From Salibacterium aidingense DSM 18341 (lineage in GTDB: Bacteria; Bacillota; Bacilli; Bacillales; Marinococcaceae): a stretch of DNA of 64,000 nucleotides. Position 1 is the stretch's first letter, and the number at the start of each line of letters is the position of its first letter. The position numbers were made by a program, and so were the translations under genes. The DNA lies in the NCBI RefSeq assembly GCF_000429685.1, contig NZ_AUCI01000012.1:1-64000 (forward strand), given 5' to 3'. The notes under the pieces were generated by a model that searched no databases, was not told where the DNA came from, and worked only from the letters and a program-made list of their open reading frames with translations. Below, in pieces: positions 8,247 to 16,189 of the stretch.

Positions 8247-9140
8247 TTACTCGACCGGATTTAGTTCTTCAAACGTCTTTTTCAGATCTTGTTTTATGTC
8301 ATATCGTCTTTTTTCGCCTTGATAAAGAACGTACTCGGGATCCAACTGAGACGAGTACATCGCCCCCGCATAGTTTAATATCTGATGTATGGTTTGTTCT
8401 TCTTGGCTTTCAGCCAGACACACCGCCTCAAAAAAGGTGGGCTTCAGTATTGCTAGATCAAGCATCGATATCGTCTCATGGTTAATCCATGGTGCATCTT
8501 TGTTATACTCTCTTATTCCTTTACACAACGCATGAAGCTCGAAATAACACTCCACTTGCTTTGGTGTCGTCAACATCAGAAGATCCCGGACGACCCTGTT
8601 TTTCGTAGCACGATCCAACTTCTTGAACACATCCATTTTGAAACCTGCAGCTTTGGGATTCTCTAAAAAGTGATCAAGGCCTAATTCCAAGGCAATCAAA
8701 TCCAATCGCTGGCTGAATACTTCACTCAATGTAATAGGTGCATCAGGCGAAATATTATAATGCAACGAAAAGGTGGTACGCAGACTTAATAGATCATAGA
8801 AACAAGCTCCGTTTTCGAGAGCCTTGTAACAATCATCAGTAAACCACTGATCAATCTCACCTATGTCATGATAATCCCGATATTTTTCCCGTAAGGACAC
8901 GAACTCTCCGTCATAATGGATATATCCTGCTTCCTGTAAGTGTGGAAGCATTGGAATAATGGACGGGGGGATTCGTTCATTTTCAATTTGGCCGTAGGCA
9001 TTAACCCTTATAGATTTATCTTTACTTAGGCGCGGTGGGTTTCCCATCTGCTTAAAATAATGTTGTAGCTGCTGCAATGGTTGTGCCAGGTCTGCAGCTG
9101 TCACTTCTTCAAATGAAAATTCAAACAGCGATACACTCAT
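8247..9140 (-). CDS. Hypothetical protein, 297 aa
   Basis: Soluble, acidic and largely helical by composition, with no membrane segment or motif I can name. AAAGGAG precedes the ATG. It heads the cluster that continues with the cysteine-rich, DUF2325 and methylase genes, and hairpin copy C lies just upstream, so it may be separately regulated. Confidence 0.65.
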   Translation of the reverse strand: MSVSLFEFSFEEVTAADLAQPLQQLQHYFKQMGNPPRLSKDKSIRVNAYGQIENERIPPSIIPMLPHLQEAGYIHYDGEFVSLREKYRDYHDIGEIDQWFTDDCYKALENGACFYDLLSLRTTFSLHYNISPDAPITLSEVFSQRLDLIALELGLDHFLENPKAAGFKMDVFKKLDRATKNRVVRDLLMLTTPKQVECYFELHALCKGIREYNKDAPWINHETISMLDLAILKPTFFEAVCLAESQEEQTIHQILNYAGAMYSSQLDPEYVLYQGEKRRYDIKQDLKKTFEELNPVE

Positions 9141-9180
9141 AGCTGCTCTCCTTTCTTTTGGACATATCCCGTTTCATACA

Positions 9181-9225
9181 AAAAACGTACCAAGCCACTT
9201 GTAGTGGCGGATGTTGGTACGTTTT
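9181..9225 (-). terminator. Terminator-like hairpin, family copy C
   Basis: Minus-strand arms AAAACGTACCAA and TTGGTACGTTTT enclose an inner GCCACT/AGTGGC stem, with a T-run. It lies between the 60-residue zinc-ribbon gene and the 297-residue gene. Confidence 0.8.
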
Positions 9226-9258
9226 CCGACTTCGATGTAACTTGTTCATTTTTTTGAA

Positions 9259-9441
9259 TTAATCTGCATATTTAAATATCTGATCGCACTCCATGCAAAC
9301 ATACAGACCGTCCCAGCCAGAATCAATAGTTGGTTCCACCAATGAACCATCTTCCAGGCAGGCAAAAAACCCCGATTGAAATGATGTGTTACCACAATCA
9401 CATTCGATTTCTTCTTGATAAACGTAAATAATTTTAGGCAT
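9259..9441 (-). CDS. Small zinc-ribbon-like protein, 60 aa
   Basis: ECDCGNTSF and VCMECDQIF give two CxC/CxxC metal-binding knuckles separated by about 30 residues. ATGGAGGAAGTAAG precedes the ATG at 9441. An overlapping longer ORF in another frame lacks these features and is rejected. Function unknown; possibly an RNA- or protein-binding adaptor. Confidence 0.65.
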   Translation of the reverse strand: MPKIIYVYQEEIECDCGNTSFQSGFFACLEDGSLVEPTIDSGWDGLYVCMECDQIFKYAD

Positions 9442-9498
9442 CTTACTTCCTCCATTTTAAATCATATAATCCATCCTGAACGTCGATACGTTTATTAA

Positions 9499-9630
9499 TC
9501 AAACAATTCTATAACTTAATACACCATCAATATCGTCTAATCCGTCCATGACTTTCCAACCGTCCTGTTCGTCTATGGTAATTGTCTCTGTGGTACCATC
9601 TGTGTAAATTATTTCTATTAGCACTTTCAT
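9499..9630 (-). CDS. Hypothetical microprotein, 43 aa
   Basis: MKVLIEIIYTDGTTETI begins a compact acidic beta-hairpin-like protein ending YRIV. GAGAGAGG precedes the ATG. Such small TDGTTE proteins are common in Bacillus plasmids and phages, but their role is not known. It is too short for usual ORF cut-offs. Confidence 0.55.
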   Translation of the reverse strand: MKVLIEIIYTDGTTETITIDEQDGWKVMDGLDDIDGVLSYRIV

Positions 9631-9698
9631 TACCTCTCTCTTTCAATAAGCAATTACGCTTGTTCTTCTTACCAAGAAATTTTTTTATTTACAATAGG

Positions 9699-10040
9699 CT
9701 ATGATGTTAATGGCATACCGGTAATTACAACGCTACTTCCCTCATGGACATGGGCAAAGGCTTTTTCACTGTTGGTGGTAACCATTATTATTTCTTGTGT
9801 CTCTCGTTTTTGAATCACAAACGCAACCTCTGTATCAGATCCTCCCCCATTAGCAACTTTTTGATAAAACGAATCAATATTGTCGATCATCGTGCCAAGG
9901 TCCGTCGAATCCTTGCTTTCATCTTTCAGTATTGTCTCTTCAAGTTCGAGCCATTTCTTTTCCAACAGATGATCCATCCCTTCATTGTTGGCCGTGTACA
10001 TCATGGCCAGAAAAGCATGTTTTACATCTGATTGTTCCAT
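9699..10040 (-). CDS. Hypothetical protein, 113 aa
   Basis: Soluble acidic protein, not recognised. It starts with the shared cassette GGAGGAATCAAAAATGGA. Hairpin copy D lies about 45 bases upstream. The C-terminal half (VAFVIQKRETQEIIMVTTNS) is predicted to be beta-rich. Confidence 0.65.
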   Translation of the reverse strand: MEQSDVKHAFLAMMYTANNEGMDHLLEKKWLELEETILKDESKDSTDLGTMIDNIDSFYQKVANGGGSDTEVAFVIQKRETQEIIMVTTNSEKAFAHVHEGSSVVITGMPLTS

Positions 10041-10084
10041 TTTTGATTCCTCCTATGTGGTTAAAATTATTTATATAAACACAC

Positions 10085-10133
10085 AAAAAAGGCGTACCGA
10101 ACCCACTGGTCATCAGTGTTTTCGATACGCCTT
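10085..10133 (-). terminator. Terminator-like hairpin, family copy D
   Basis: Minus-strand arms AAGGCGTATCGAA and TTCGGTACGCCTT carry the family wobble, with an inner CACTG/CAGTG stem and a T-run. A 16-codon ORF (10132-10182) ends at the foot of the hairpin but lacks a good ribosome binding site. Confidence 0.8.
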
Positions 10134-10321
10134 ATGCGTGTATATATCTCATTTCATACTTTCTTTTGAAACCTTTACTCATTGTCTCTAGGCCGGAATG
10201 GTAGAGTGTATGAGTCCAAAAACAACACGACAAGGATTGCTGTCCACCGGCAAAAATGGGTGGTCTGCAACTTCAGCAACAACATAAAATCTTACATCTT
10301 CATTTTACCACAATAAGACAT

Positions 10322-10361
10322 AAAAAAATAGGATGAATCAGGCCATTAACCCGATCCATCC
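10322..10361 (-). terminator. Intrinsic terminator after the VWA gene
   Basis: GGATGGATCGG and CCTGATTCATCC pair on the minus strand and are followed by TATTTTTTTA. It lies 11 bases past the stop codon of the VWA protein gene. Confidence 0.85.
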
Positions 10362-10371
10362 CCTGTTAACT

Positions 10372-11859
10372 TTAGATGGAAAACGCCTTATTCAACACCT
10401 CTTCATCCATGAAATCCGCAGCGTGTACTACACTGTCAGAGAAAGGGCGCACATGCTGATCGGATACGCGTTCCCCGATCAGTACCGACATAACATTACA
10501 CGAGTAGTCTTTCCGCATTTTCCACACGGATTGATAATCATGCTCCTTCTTCATATCAGAAGGTGCGCCGTCTGTTACAAAGAGGATATCCGCTTTTTTC
10601 CATTCCTTTTTCCCTTTTAGCAGCTTTTCTACTTCTTGGAACGGAGGATGGTACTGGGTTCCACCGTTTAAAAAGTCTGAAGCCATGTCTTTGAACTGTT
10701 GGCTGGTCATCTTCCCTCGAAAAAAGGTTCTCGTATATGCTGTCGTAGAGAAAGGAATCAGCGCAAAATCCCGCTTCTCTTTCTTGGCCACCATCATCAT
10801 AGCCAACGTAAAACCCTTGGCCATCGTATCCATGTGTGTCATGGAACCTGATTGGTCCAAGCAAAGAATAACCGGCCCCTTCCCCATATTCTCCTTCCCT
10901 TCCTGCTGAAGCATCATCGTTTCCTGCTCAGCATAACGACGGAGAAAGTCTTTTTTGGTAGACGTTTTAGAAAAATACGCTAACTCCTGCGGCAGCAATC
11001 GTTCCACATCAGAACCTACTGTTACGCCATTCCGCTCAACCGAATCATGCGTTTTTTTCTTGTGTTTCTCTTTTGCTATTTTCCTAAAAGTTCCGGCCCA
11101 ATCCGCAATATCTCGAAAGTTCACGGAGGAACGGACCGCCTCGGCCAATTGGAACTTTTCATCCAAAGGTACTTTTTTGTGGTCTGCCACTCCGGTGCCT
11201 CCAATCAGTTGATTTACTTTTTTCGTATGATCCGCAGCCATTTGACTTTGTTGTGCAAGAGCGCTTTCAAGCTCTTTTCCTGGATCCGTGTGTAAATCGT
11301 TCTCTATGATGGTGGCTGCTTCCTTTTGGGCCTCTTCTTCTTCCTGTTGCAGCTGCTCCGCTTTGAATTGAGCTTCCTGGCTGTTCTCATAGTACCCATC
11401 CTGTTCCAATTGTTTTGCCATATCCGCTTGAACTTCCGCTTCCTCCGCTTTCTCTTTCGCTACTTGAAGTTTATCCTGAAGTGCCTTATTTTCTTCTTTT
11501 CGTGTTTCCACCCATTCTTCAATTTTCTCACTATATGTTATCGTGGCTAGTCCACAGGCAAAGGAATCCCCCTGATTCAGTTGATGATATTTCTGATAAT
11601 CGCGTGTATCCATCATTTTCCGAAGAATGCTTTGATTCATTTGAAAAGCAGCCGGTACGTCTTCTTTCAGTACCAGTTTCACTTTATAAAAGGCGCTATA
11701 TATATCACTCAATAATGGGAAATAATGTGGCTCATCCTTGTTTTGCTCTACCATCTTTTGCAAGTTTTTCGATTTTTCAAATAGTGATAAAAACTGCCGG
11801 CGGTCATACCTATCACTATTGATCACGGTTTGATGCTTATATAAACGATATTTCGACAT
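10372..11859 (-). CDS. VWA-domain protein, ViaA/CoxE-like
   Basis: The C-terminal third is a von Willebrand factor A domain with a complete MIDAS motif DQSGS (about residues 335-339) and the later TDGAPSD. The middle (about 115-190) is a long Gln/Glu-rich coiled coil. Proteins of this kind work with a MoxR-type AAA ATPase to remodel a target complex; the ATPase gene lies directly upstream. ATG at 11859 with AAGAAGG in front is preferred to the in-frame ATG ten codons earlier. The target on this plasmid is unknown. Confidence 0.88.
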   Translation of the reverse strand: MSKYRLYKHQTVINSDRYDRRQFLSLFEKSKNLQKMVEQNKDEPHYFPLLSDIYSAFYKVKLVLKEDVPAAFQMNQSILRKMMDTRDYQKYHQLNQGDSFACGLATITYSEKIEEWVETRKEENKALQDKLQVAKEKAEEAEVQADMAKQLEQDGYYENSQEAQFKAEQLQQEEEEAQKEAATIIENDLHTDPGKELESALAQQSQMAADHTKKVNQLIGGTGVADHKKVPLDEKFQLAEAVRSSVNFRDIADWAGTFRKIAKEKHKKKTHDSVERNGVTVGSDVERLLPQELAYFSKTSTKKDFLRRYAEQETMMLQQEGKENMGKGPVILCLDQSGSMTHMDTMAKGFTLAMMMVAKKEKRDFALIPFSTTAYTRTFFRGKMTSQQFKDMASDFLNGGTQYHPPFQEVEKLLKGKKEWKKADILFVTDGAPSDMKKEHDYQSVWKMRKDYSCNVMSVLIGERVSDQHVRPFSDSVVHAADFMDEEVLNKAFSI

Positions 11860-11901
11860 ACTAGTACCTTCTTTCTCTGAGTATTCCACCTGATAATAGA
11901 A

Positions 11902-11928
11902 AATCTAGCCGGAGAAGCGGCTAGATTA
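11902..11928 (-). terminator. Hairpin between MoxR and VWA genes
   Basis: AATCTAGCCG and CGGCTAGATT pair on the minus strand and are followed by TTCTATT. It may partially terminate transcription and so make the VWA protein less abundant than the ATPase. Confidence 0.65.
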
Positions 11929-11964
11929 TTTGGTTTCGACTTCCCCAATGAAGATAAACTCCAT

Positions 11965-13077
11965 TTAAACAGGGGTATCTAAGAACGTTTTGGATATTTC
12001 ATGGCGATACGCCATTACTTTTTCTTCCAATTCCAAAATTTCATCTTTCCGATCGGGATTATCATTTCGAAGGTCAACCAGGTTTATGACAATTGATTTA
12101 AACTTGTTAAACCCTTCCGTGGCCGCATCAGTGGTTTGTTCTTGTTTCAGGTATTCCCAAACCTCCATTGCCTCTTTTCGGTACTGCTCCACTTCATCCT
12201 TTACGTCATCTCTGGCATGTTCTTCAACAATCTGCCAAACTTGATTCCTTTCTTCGATATCTTCCCATAAGGCATTTTTGAGTATCAGCAGGTCTTCTTC
12301 CTTCACCGCATCTCGCTCATCGAGCATGGCTTTTGCTTTTAACACCATAAGCGATTGTTTGAAGCGGCGATCTGACGGATAAAAACCTTCCTGCTGCAAC
12401 TCCACCCGAATATCATTCATTTTGCTATAAACTTGATCCGGAATATGAATGGTGTCACACTGCATCCCCATAATCTGCAACTCAGGTAACGTAATCGTAG
12501 TCCGGCTTGAAGAGTTATGTTCCTGTTTTAGCATCGAAATAAAACTAGCATCTTCCTGGATGTACGGAATTTCAAACCGAAGTAAAAATCGGTCAAACAG
12601 GGCTTCCAGCCCTTCTTCTTCCGGATATTCGTTGCTGGCTCCAATCATCGTCATGAGGTTCGCTTGTTCCATCCCGCCGTTGTTGTAAAAGACACGTTCA
12701 TTTATTAATGTCAGCAGTGCATTCAATATCGCGCTATTGGCCTTGAAAATTTCATCCAAGAAAGCAACATGAGCGGTCGGTAATTTATTTTCGGTATTTC
12801 GTTTGTATACCCCCTGTTCTAATTCTTTGAGACTGACGGGGCCAAATAACTCCTCCGGCGTGGAAAATCGGGTAAGCAGCCACTGAAAATACTCCATGCC
12901 TTCTATTCGTGAGACAACTTCAGCTATTAGCGCACTTTTCCCCGTTCCAGGTGGACCTATTAAAAGGCAATGCTGTCCGGAGATCAATGATGTGAATAGT
13001 GCTTCCAAAATATCGTCCCGCTCCATATGTTCCTGGCTGATTTCATGCTTTATTTGTTTGATTTTTTGAACACTCAT
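11965..13077 (-). CDS. MoxR/RavA-type AAA+ ATPase
   Basis: Walker A GPPGTGKS lies at about residues 41-48, Walker B VAFLDEIF near 102-109, and sensor-like GASNEYP and a DRFLLRFE stretch follow, as in the MoxR family. A helical C-terminal part (about 240-370) is typical of RavA-like members. With the downstream VWA protein it would form a chaperone pair that remodels or loads a partner complex. The 109-residue gene ends 24 bases upstream. Being on a plasmid between methyltransferases and a recombination module, its client may be a plasmid complex (inference). Confidence 0.9.
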   Translation of the reverse strand: MSVQKIKQIKHEISQEHMERDDILEALFTSLISGQHCLLIGPPGTGKSALIAEVVSRIEGMEYFQWLLTRFSTPEELFGPVSLKELEQGVYKRNTENKLPTAHVAFLDEIFKANSAILNALLTLINERVFYNNGGMEQANLMTMIGASNEYPEEEGLEALFDRFLLRFEIPYIQEDASFISMLKQEHNSSSRTTITLPELQIMGMQCDTIHIPDQVYSKMNDIRVELQQEGFYPSDRRFKQSLMVLKAKAMLDERDAVKEEDLLILKNALWEDIEERNQVWQIVEEHARDDVKDEVEQYRKEAMEVWEYLKQEQTTDAATEGFNKFKSIVINLVDLRNDNPDRKDEILELEEKVMAYRHEISKTFLDTPV

Positions 13078-13101
13078 TGTTCCTCTTCCTTTCTTTTGTT
13101 T

Positions 13102-13431
13102 TTAATTGAAAAATGGATGTTTTGAGCGTCTCTCGTCTCTATTGGAATAGCCCAAAGCCCTCCATTTTCCTTCCGTGCTGCTGTAGCGATAGATAGATCC
13201 ATACCTTCCATGATCAGACCATACAAATAACAAAACAGGCCCGACTGTCTTCTCAAAGTGCGTAGATATATCATCGACCGATAGAAAAAAGTTGTCAGGA
13301 AAATACTTTTGTTTCCACGAATCAAGGATAACTGTTGTCAGCTCTCTCTCCGAATTATCTTCTTCGTTTTTATAAAAGATCACTCCATCGATAATGTCAT
13401 CATGTATGGTTGAAGGTACTTGTGGTTTCAT
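13102..13431 (-). CDS. Hypothetical protein, 109 aa
   Basis: Soluble protein, not recognised. GAGGTGAACAG precedes the ATG. It overlaps the 36-residue ORF upstream by 32 bases and ends 24 bases before the MoxR gene, so the three are probably one transcript with coupled translation. An overlapping ORF in another frame (13074-13325) is rejected. Confidence 0.6.
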   Translation of the reverse strand: MKPQVPSTIHDDIIDGVIFYKNEEDNSERELTTVILDSWKQKYFPDNFFLSVDDISTHFEKTVGPVLLFVWSDHGRYGSIYRYSSTEGKWRALGYSNRDERRSKHPFFN

Positions 13432-13510
13432 CTCTGTTCACCTCGTTTGTAAGTTGATATCGACGTCCAGCGATGAAATTGCCGTTCGTCATTTTTTTGT
13501 TCCATTCCAT
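13400..13510 (-). CDS. Small upstream ORF with MEWN start cassette, 36 aa
   Basis: The ORF begins with the shared cassette GGAGGAATCAAAAATGGA and continues MEWNKKMTNGN. It resembles the first residues of the DUF2325 protein (7617-7970). It overlaps the start of the next gene, so it may act by translational coupling or be the leftover 5' end of a lost gene. Product function is unknown. Confidence 0.45.
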   Translation of the reverse strand: MEWNKKMTNGNFIAGRRYQLTNEVNRDETTSTFNHT

Positions 13511-13601
13511 TTTTGATTCCTCCTGTGCCTTCACGGTGACATTTCTTTCTAGCGGTTGATGAACATGAAGCATTCCTCCTTTTTGTGATGATGTCAAACG
13601 C

Positions 13602-13649
13602 AAAAAAAGACGCACCCAAACGATGAATACACGTTTTGGATACGTCTTT
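13602..13649 (-). terminator. Terminator-like hairpin, family copy E
   Basis: Minus-strand arms AAGACGTATCCAAAACG and CGTTTGGGTGCGTCTT pair with the same internal wobble as copies B, D and F, followed by a T-run. It lies upstream of the small MEWN ORF. Confidence 0.8.
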
Positions 13650-14063
13650 ATCACGTTTCTATATGATGAACGAAAGGTACACCTTTCGCTACAACCTGCT
13701 TTGATCGTTCTTCCTCTTCTCACCAGGTCTGCTTTCTTCCAGCCATCAAAAGGGGAAGTCTGCAAACATAAATAACCAACTGTTCAATCTACGTCCTTCA
13801 GCTCCTACAGGAAGGTTCTAGATATAACATACGTAAAATAACTACATTTTTTATTATACGATACGTATAAATCATCTGTACACCTTTTCCATGAAAATTC
13901 GCTTCAGCTCTGCTTATTTTTATATTCTTTAGTATTACCCCAGATCTGTTTAGAGTTTCATCATTTAAAGTTCATCAAGCAAAAGCAAAAGAACAAGTTT
14001 TAGATATCAAGCAGGGCTGTGGGTCTGCTTTTTTGTTTTTTATTATTTTGTATTGATTTTGTA
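13650..14063. other. Intergenic region with plus-strand terminator
   Basis: No gene is supported. The near-palindrome ATACGATACGTAT occurs near 13856-13868. AAGCAG and CTGCTT (14009-14030) form a hairpin with a long T-run on the plus strand, an intrinsic terminator for some lost or unseen plus-strand transcript. The strand bias switches here, which marks a mosaic junction. Confidence 0.45.
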
Positions 14064-14092
14064 TTGACATTATAAATACAAAAGTGTAGAAT
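14064..14092 (+). promoter_or_regulatory. Strong promoter overlapped by an operator-like inverted repeat
   Basis: TTGACA (14064-14069), a 17-bp spacer and TAGAAT (14087-14092) form a near-consensus sigma-A promoter. The arms TTTTGTATT and AATACAAAA form a 9-bp inverted repeat spanning the -35 box and spacer, and TTTTGTATT-like sequence is also present just upstream. A repressor would block the promoter. It serves the plus-strand gene at 14127. Confidence 0.75.
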
Positions 14093-14126
14093 GAACTTAA
14101 CAAATCAACGAAAGGAGATATTAAAA

Positions 14127-14573
14127 ATGAAAAAAATCATGAAACGGGCTTGGGAGATTGCATACGAAGGGGTTAAGAAATTCGGCGGATAGGTAAAAGA
14201 ATACTTTGCAGAAGCTCTCAAGCTCGGCTGGGAGGAGGTGCAAAACGTGAATCTCCCGACTTTAAAAGGAAGTGAAAAGCAGGTTAAATGGGCTGAACAA
14301 ATTCGGGCTAACACGGTGAAAGCATGGGAAGCGTTTGAAGGTCTTGCTCCCGTTAAAAACGCAGAGAAATTTGAACTGACAAAGCAGTCTGTTAGAGAGT
14401 ATTTAAAAGATGAGAACGCTGCTTTTTTCATCGACAATCACAAAAACGCTTCAAAATCTGTACAACAAGCATTGCTCGAATTTCAAGATTTAAGAGAAAT
14501 TCTTGAAAGTGGGTATGGAGTACAACGCTGTAACATGAAAGTTGCTCACGAATTGTTTGGTGTAGAAGCATAA
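14127..14573 (+). pseudogene. Plasmid/phage gene interrupted by an in-frame TAG
   Basis: AAAGGAG precedes ATG at 14127. The frame gives MKKIMKRAWEIAYEGVKK and then meets TAG at 14190-14192, after which the same frame stays open for 127 codons to TAA. The split joins smoothly (VKKFGG-stop-VKEYFAEALKLGWEE), so a single AAG-to-TAG change is the simplest explanation. N-terminal segments of this kind occur in many Firmicute phage and plasmid proteins of unknown role. GTG at 14238 could restart translation and give a 111-residue product. Confidence 0.7.
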
Positions 14574-14593
14574 TAAAAAAAGGAGAAATTGAA

Positions 14594-14854
14594 ATGAAAG
14601 CTATAAATAATGTAAGAGTATTTGAAAAGGATTGGGGCCGTGAGGTTTATGTAGATAGTGCTAAAGAGGCTGTGCAGTATCTGGAGAAGAAGGGGGAACA
14701 GGCAGCAGTTGAGGCAATTAATCGACATCTTGAAACTGTACGAACCGGCGCTATTAAAGAGTATATTATAAGTGAAGATAAGCAGGGCGATACGTTTGAA
14801 GTTGGTTCAAGCATGGTTGAAGCATTTAGCTACACTACTATATACAAAAAGTAA
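14594..14854 (+). CDS. Hypothetical protein, 86 aa
   Basis: Small soluble protein, not recognised; a helical stretch with AKEAVQYLEKKGEQAA is visible. AAAGGAG precedes the ATG. It lies 20 bases after the TAG-interrupted gene and 14 before the RHH gene, so the three share the promoter at 14064. Confidence 0.6.
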   Translation: MKAINNVRVFEKDWGREVYVDSAKEAVQYLEKKGEQAAVEAINRHLETVRTGAIKEYIISEDKQGDTFEVGSSMVEAFSYTTIYKK

Positions 14855-14868
14855 TCGGAGGCACAGCC

Positions 14869-15276
14869 ATGGAAAATGTATATTTACAAGTCAGAATAGA
14901 TAAAGATTTAAAAGAGCGATTCAGCGCTGCGGCAAAGAAAAACGGGACAGATGCTTCCGCTTTGGTTCGCAGCTGGGTAACAGAGTATGTGAGAGAAATG
15001 GAATTAAATGACGTGGACCGAACGGAGCAGATCAATAATTTATACGATGCCGGATACAAACTCAAAAAAGCTATCGATAATAAAAACAAGGTCAAAAAAG
15101 AAGCGTGGGAATTAAATAATTTAACGTCTTCTAATCTCAGTAAGTTCATGGAAAAGGTGATGACGCTGTACACACAGTATGAAGTGTCAATGCCGCAAGA
15201 GATTTTAGAAGCTAGGCAACACTCAGAATTAGCGCAAGCGCTTGTCATGGGGATGCTCGGAGAAGAACGGACATGA
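14869..15276 (+). CDS. Ribbon-helix-helix DNA-binding protein
   Basis: The N-terminus (YLQVRIDKDLKERFSAAAKKNGTDASALVRSW) is a typical RHH fold: one short beta strand then two helices with a buried hydrophobic pattern, as in plasmid copy-control proteins, relaxosome accessory proteins and antitoxins. The C-terminal 85 residues are helical. GGAGG precedes the ATG. As last gene of the plus-strand operon it may repress the promoter at 14064 (inference). Confidence 0.75.
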   Translation: MENVYLQVRIDKDLKERFSAAAKKNGTDASALVRSWVTEYVREMELNDVDRTEQINNLYDAGYKLKKAIDNKNKVKKEAWELNNLTSSNLSKFMEKVMTLYTQYEVSMPQEILEARQHSELAQALVMGMLGEERT

Positions 15277-15280
15277 AAAA

Positions 15281-15306
15281 AGCCGGGTCTCAGCCCGGCT
15301 CCCACT
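15281..15306 (-). terminator. Intrinsic terminator, minus strand
   Basis: AGCCGGGC and its near-complement enclose a 4-nt loop, with TTTTTTCATG following on the minus strand. It would end transcripts from the riboswitch/HTH-remnant side and lies right at the end of the convergent RHH gene. Confidence 0.75.
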
Positions 15307-15461
15307 ACGTTCAGATAAACTTTTTCAAATAGACTATAACTAACTTTATATCCCGCAAGTTCAATTAATAATCAGATTATAACACAAATGAGATCAAGGG
15401 CTAAACCGTTTCTCCATTGCATCCTCAATTCTCGGCGCTGCCCGTAGGGTTTCTGAAAGTA

Positions 15462-15653
15462 TTAAACTTCTCCGATATCAATATTGATTCCAGCTCTGTG
15501 TTGTGAGCGTACTTGATCTTGTTGCTGGACCGTTTCATGATTTAGCTCCCAACGATGTGCCGCCTCTGACGTATTCATAAATTTGTCAATTTCCTTTCGT
15601 TCCAGCCATCCCCGTATCTTTTCTACGTTGACTTTCCTATCTATCTGCAGCAC
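15462..15653 (-). pseudogene. Remnant of a helix-turn-helix (excisionase-like) protein
   Basis: MNTSEAAHRWELNHETV is a recognition-type helix-turn-helix like those in small Firmicute mobile-element proteins. The frame runs in from upstream with no ATG, and stops abruptly after GINIDIGEV, where relatives would continue. No good ribosome binding site is seen for the GTG at 15653. It is most likely a decayed gene, lying downstream of the 36-residue membrane ORF. Confidence 0.5.
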
Positions 15654-15683
15654 TGATACATCCCATTTTTTGGTCGATTATTA

Positions 15684-15794
15684 TCAATTTTTAAACAACA
15701 TTAAAATGCTGATGATAAATCCTATAAGACTAAAAATAATAAAAGATGTTACATGCACAATTTTTAAAGATAATTCAATAATAGCTATATCCAT
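15684..15794 (-). CDS. 36-residue membrane ORF under a cobalamin riboswitch
   Basis: AAAGGTGG is well placed before the ATG. The product MDIAIIELSLKIVHVTS is followed by a hydrophobic stretch (about residues 15-33) and ends LFKN, giving one membrane span. It is the first ORF after a complete-looking cobalamin riboswitch and terminator. It could be a genuine microprotein of cobalt/B12 uptake or the 5' stub of a lost transporter gene; the next reading frame is a decayed HTH gene, which favours loss. Confidence 0.55.
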   Translation of the reverse strand: MDIAIIELSLKIVHVTSFIIFSLIGFIISILMLFKN

Positions 15795-15825
15795 ATTAAA
15801 ATTCCACCTTTCATAAAATAAAAAA

Positions 15826-16090
15826 ACATTCTAATCCATTGGGTTAGAATGTGCTGTTTGTAAGGTAGAATATCGGAAGGGAAATTAGCTTCTGTTTCCG
15901 CCACACAAACCATACACAAAGTTAACCCAATTTGGATTAAAAAGTGTAGGCAGGTCTCCTGACTTGTGTTTGTCTACTCTGAGAACAAAACTCATTTCGT
16001 CTACACTTACAGTGGCGGAACCGTTTTGGATTTTCACCAAATTCCCTAATTAAGCTATATCAAATCTTGATTATTGATTAGCACCTAACA
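15826..16090 (-). promoter_or_regulatory. Cobalamin (B12) riboswitch with terminator
   Basis: On the minus strand the order is AGGTGC, TAGGGAA, GGTGAAAATCC, CCGCCACTGT, then the B12 box AGTCAGGAGACCTGCC (15949-15964), all hallmarks of the AdoCbl aptamer. Downstream, ACATTCTAACC and GGATTAGAATGT form a terminator hairpin with a T-run (15826-15852). AATCCAAATTGGGTTA (15925-15940) can pair with the terminator's 5' arm and loop, giving a textbook antiterminator. Vitamin B12 should switch transcription of the next ORF off. Confidence 0.93.
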
Positions 16091-16189
16091 GTTTCATTTC
16101 ATGGTATTGTACACTTTTCTACAAAGAAAGTCAAGGTTTTCATCTATTTTCGTCAGAGGAAATAAGTACTTGATAATTCCTTCTAATAT

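Noticed and set aside
10132-10182. 16-codon ORF ending at hairpin copy D, possible leader peptide
   Set aside because: No adequate ribosome binding site and no similar ORF before the other hairpins of the family.
13074-13325. ORF of 83 codons overlapping the 109-residue gene
   Set aside because: The competing frame at 13102-13431 has GAGGTG at good distance and fits operon spacing; this one has no start signal.
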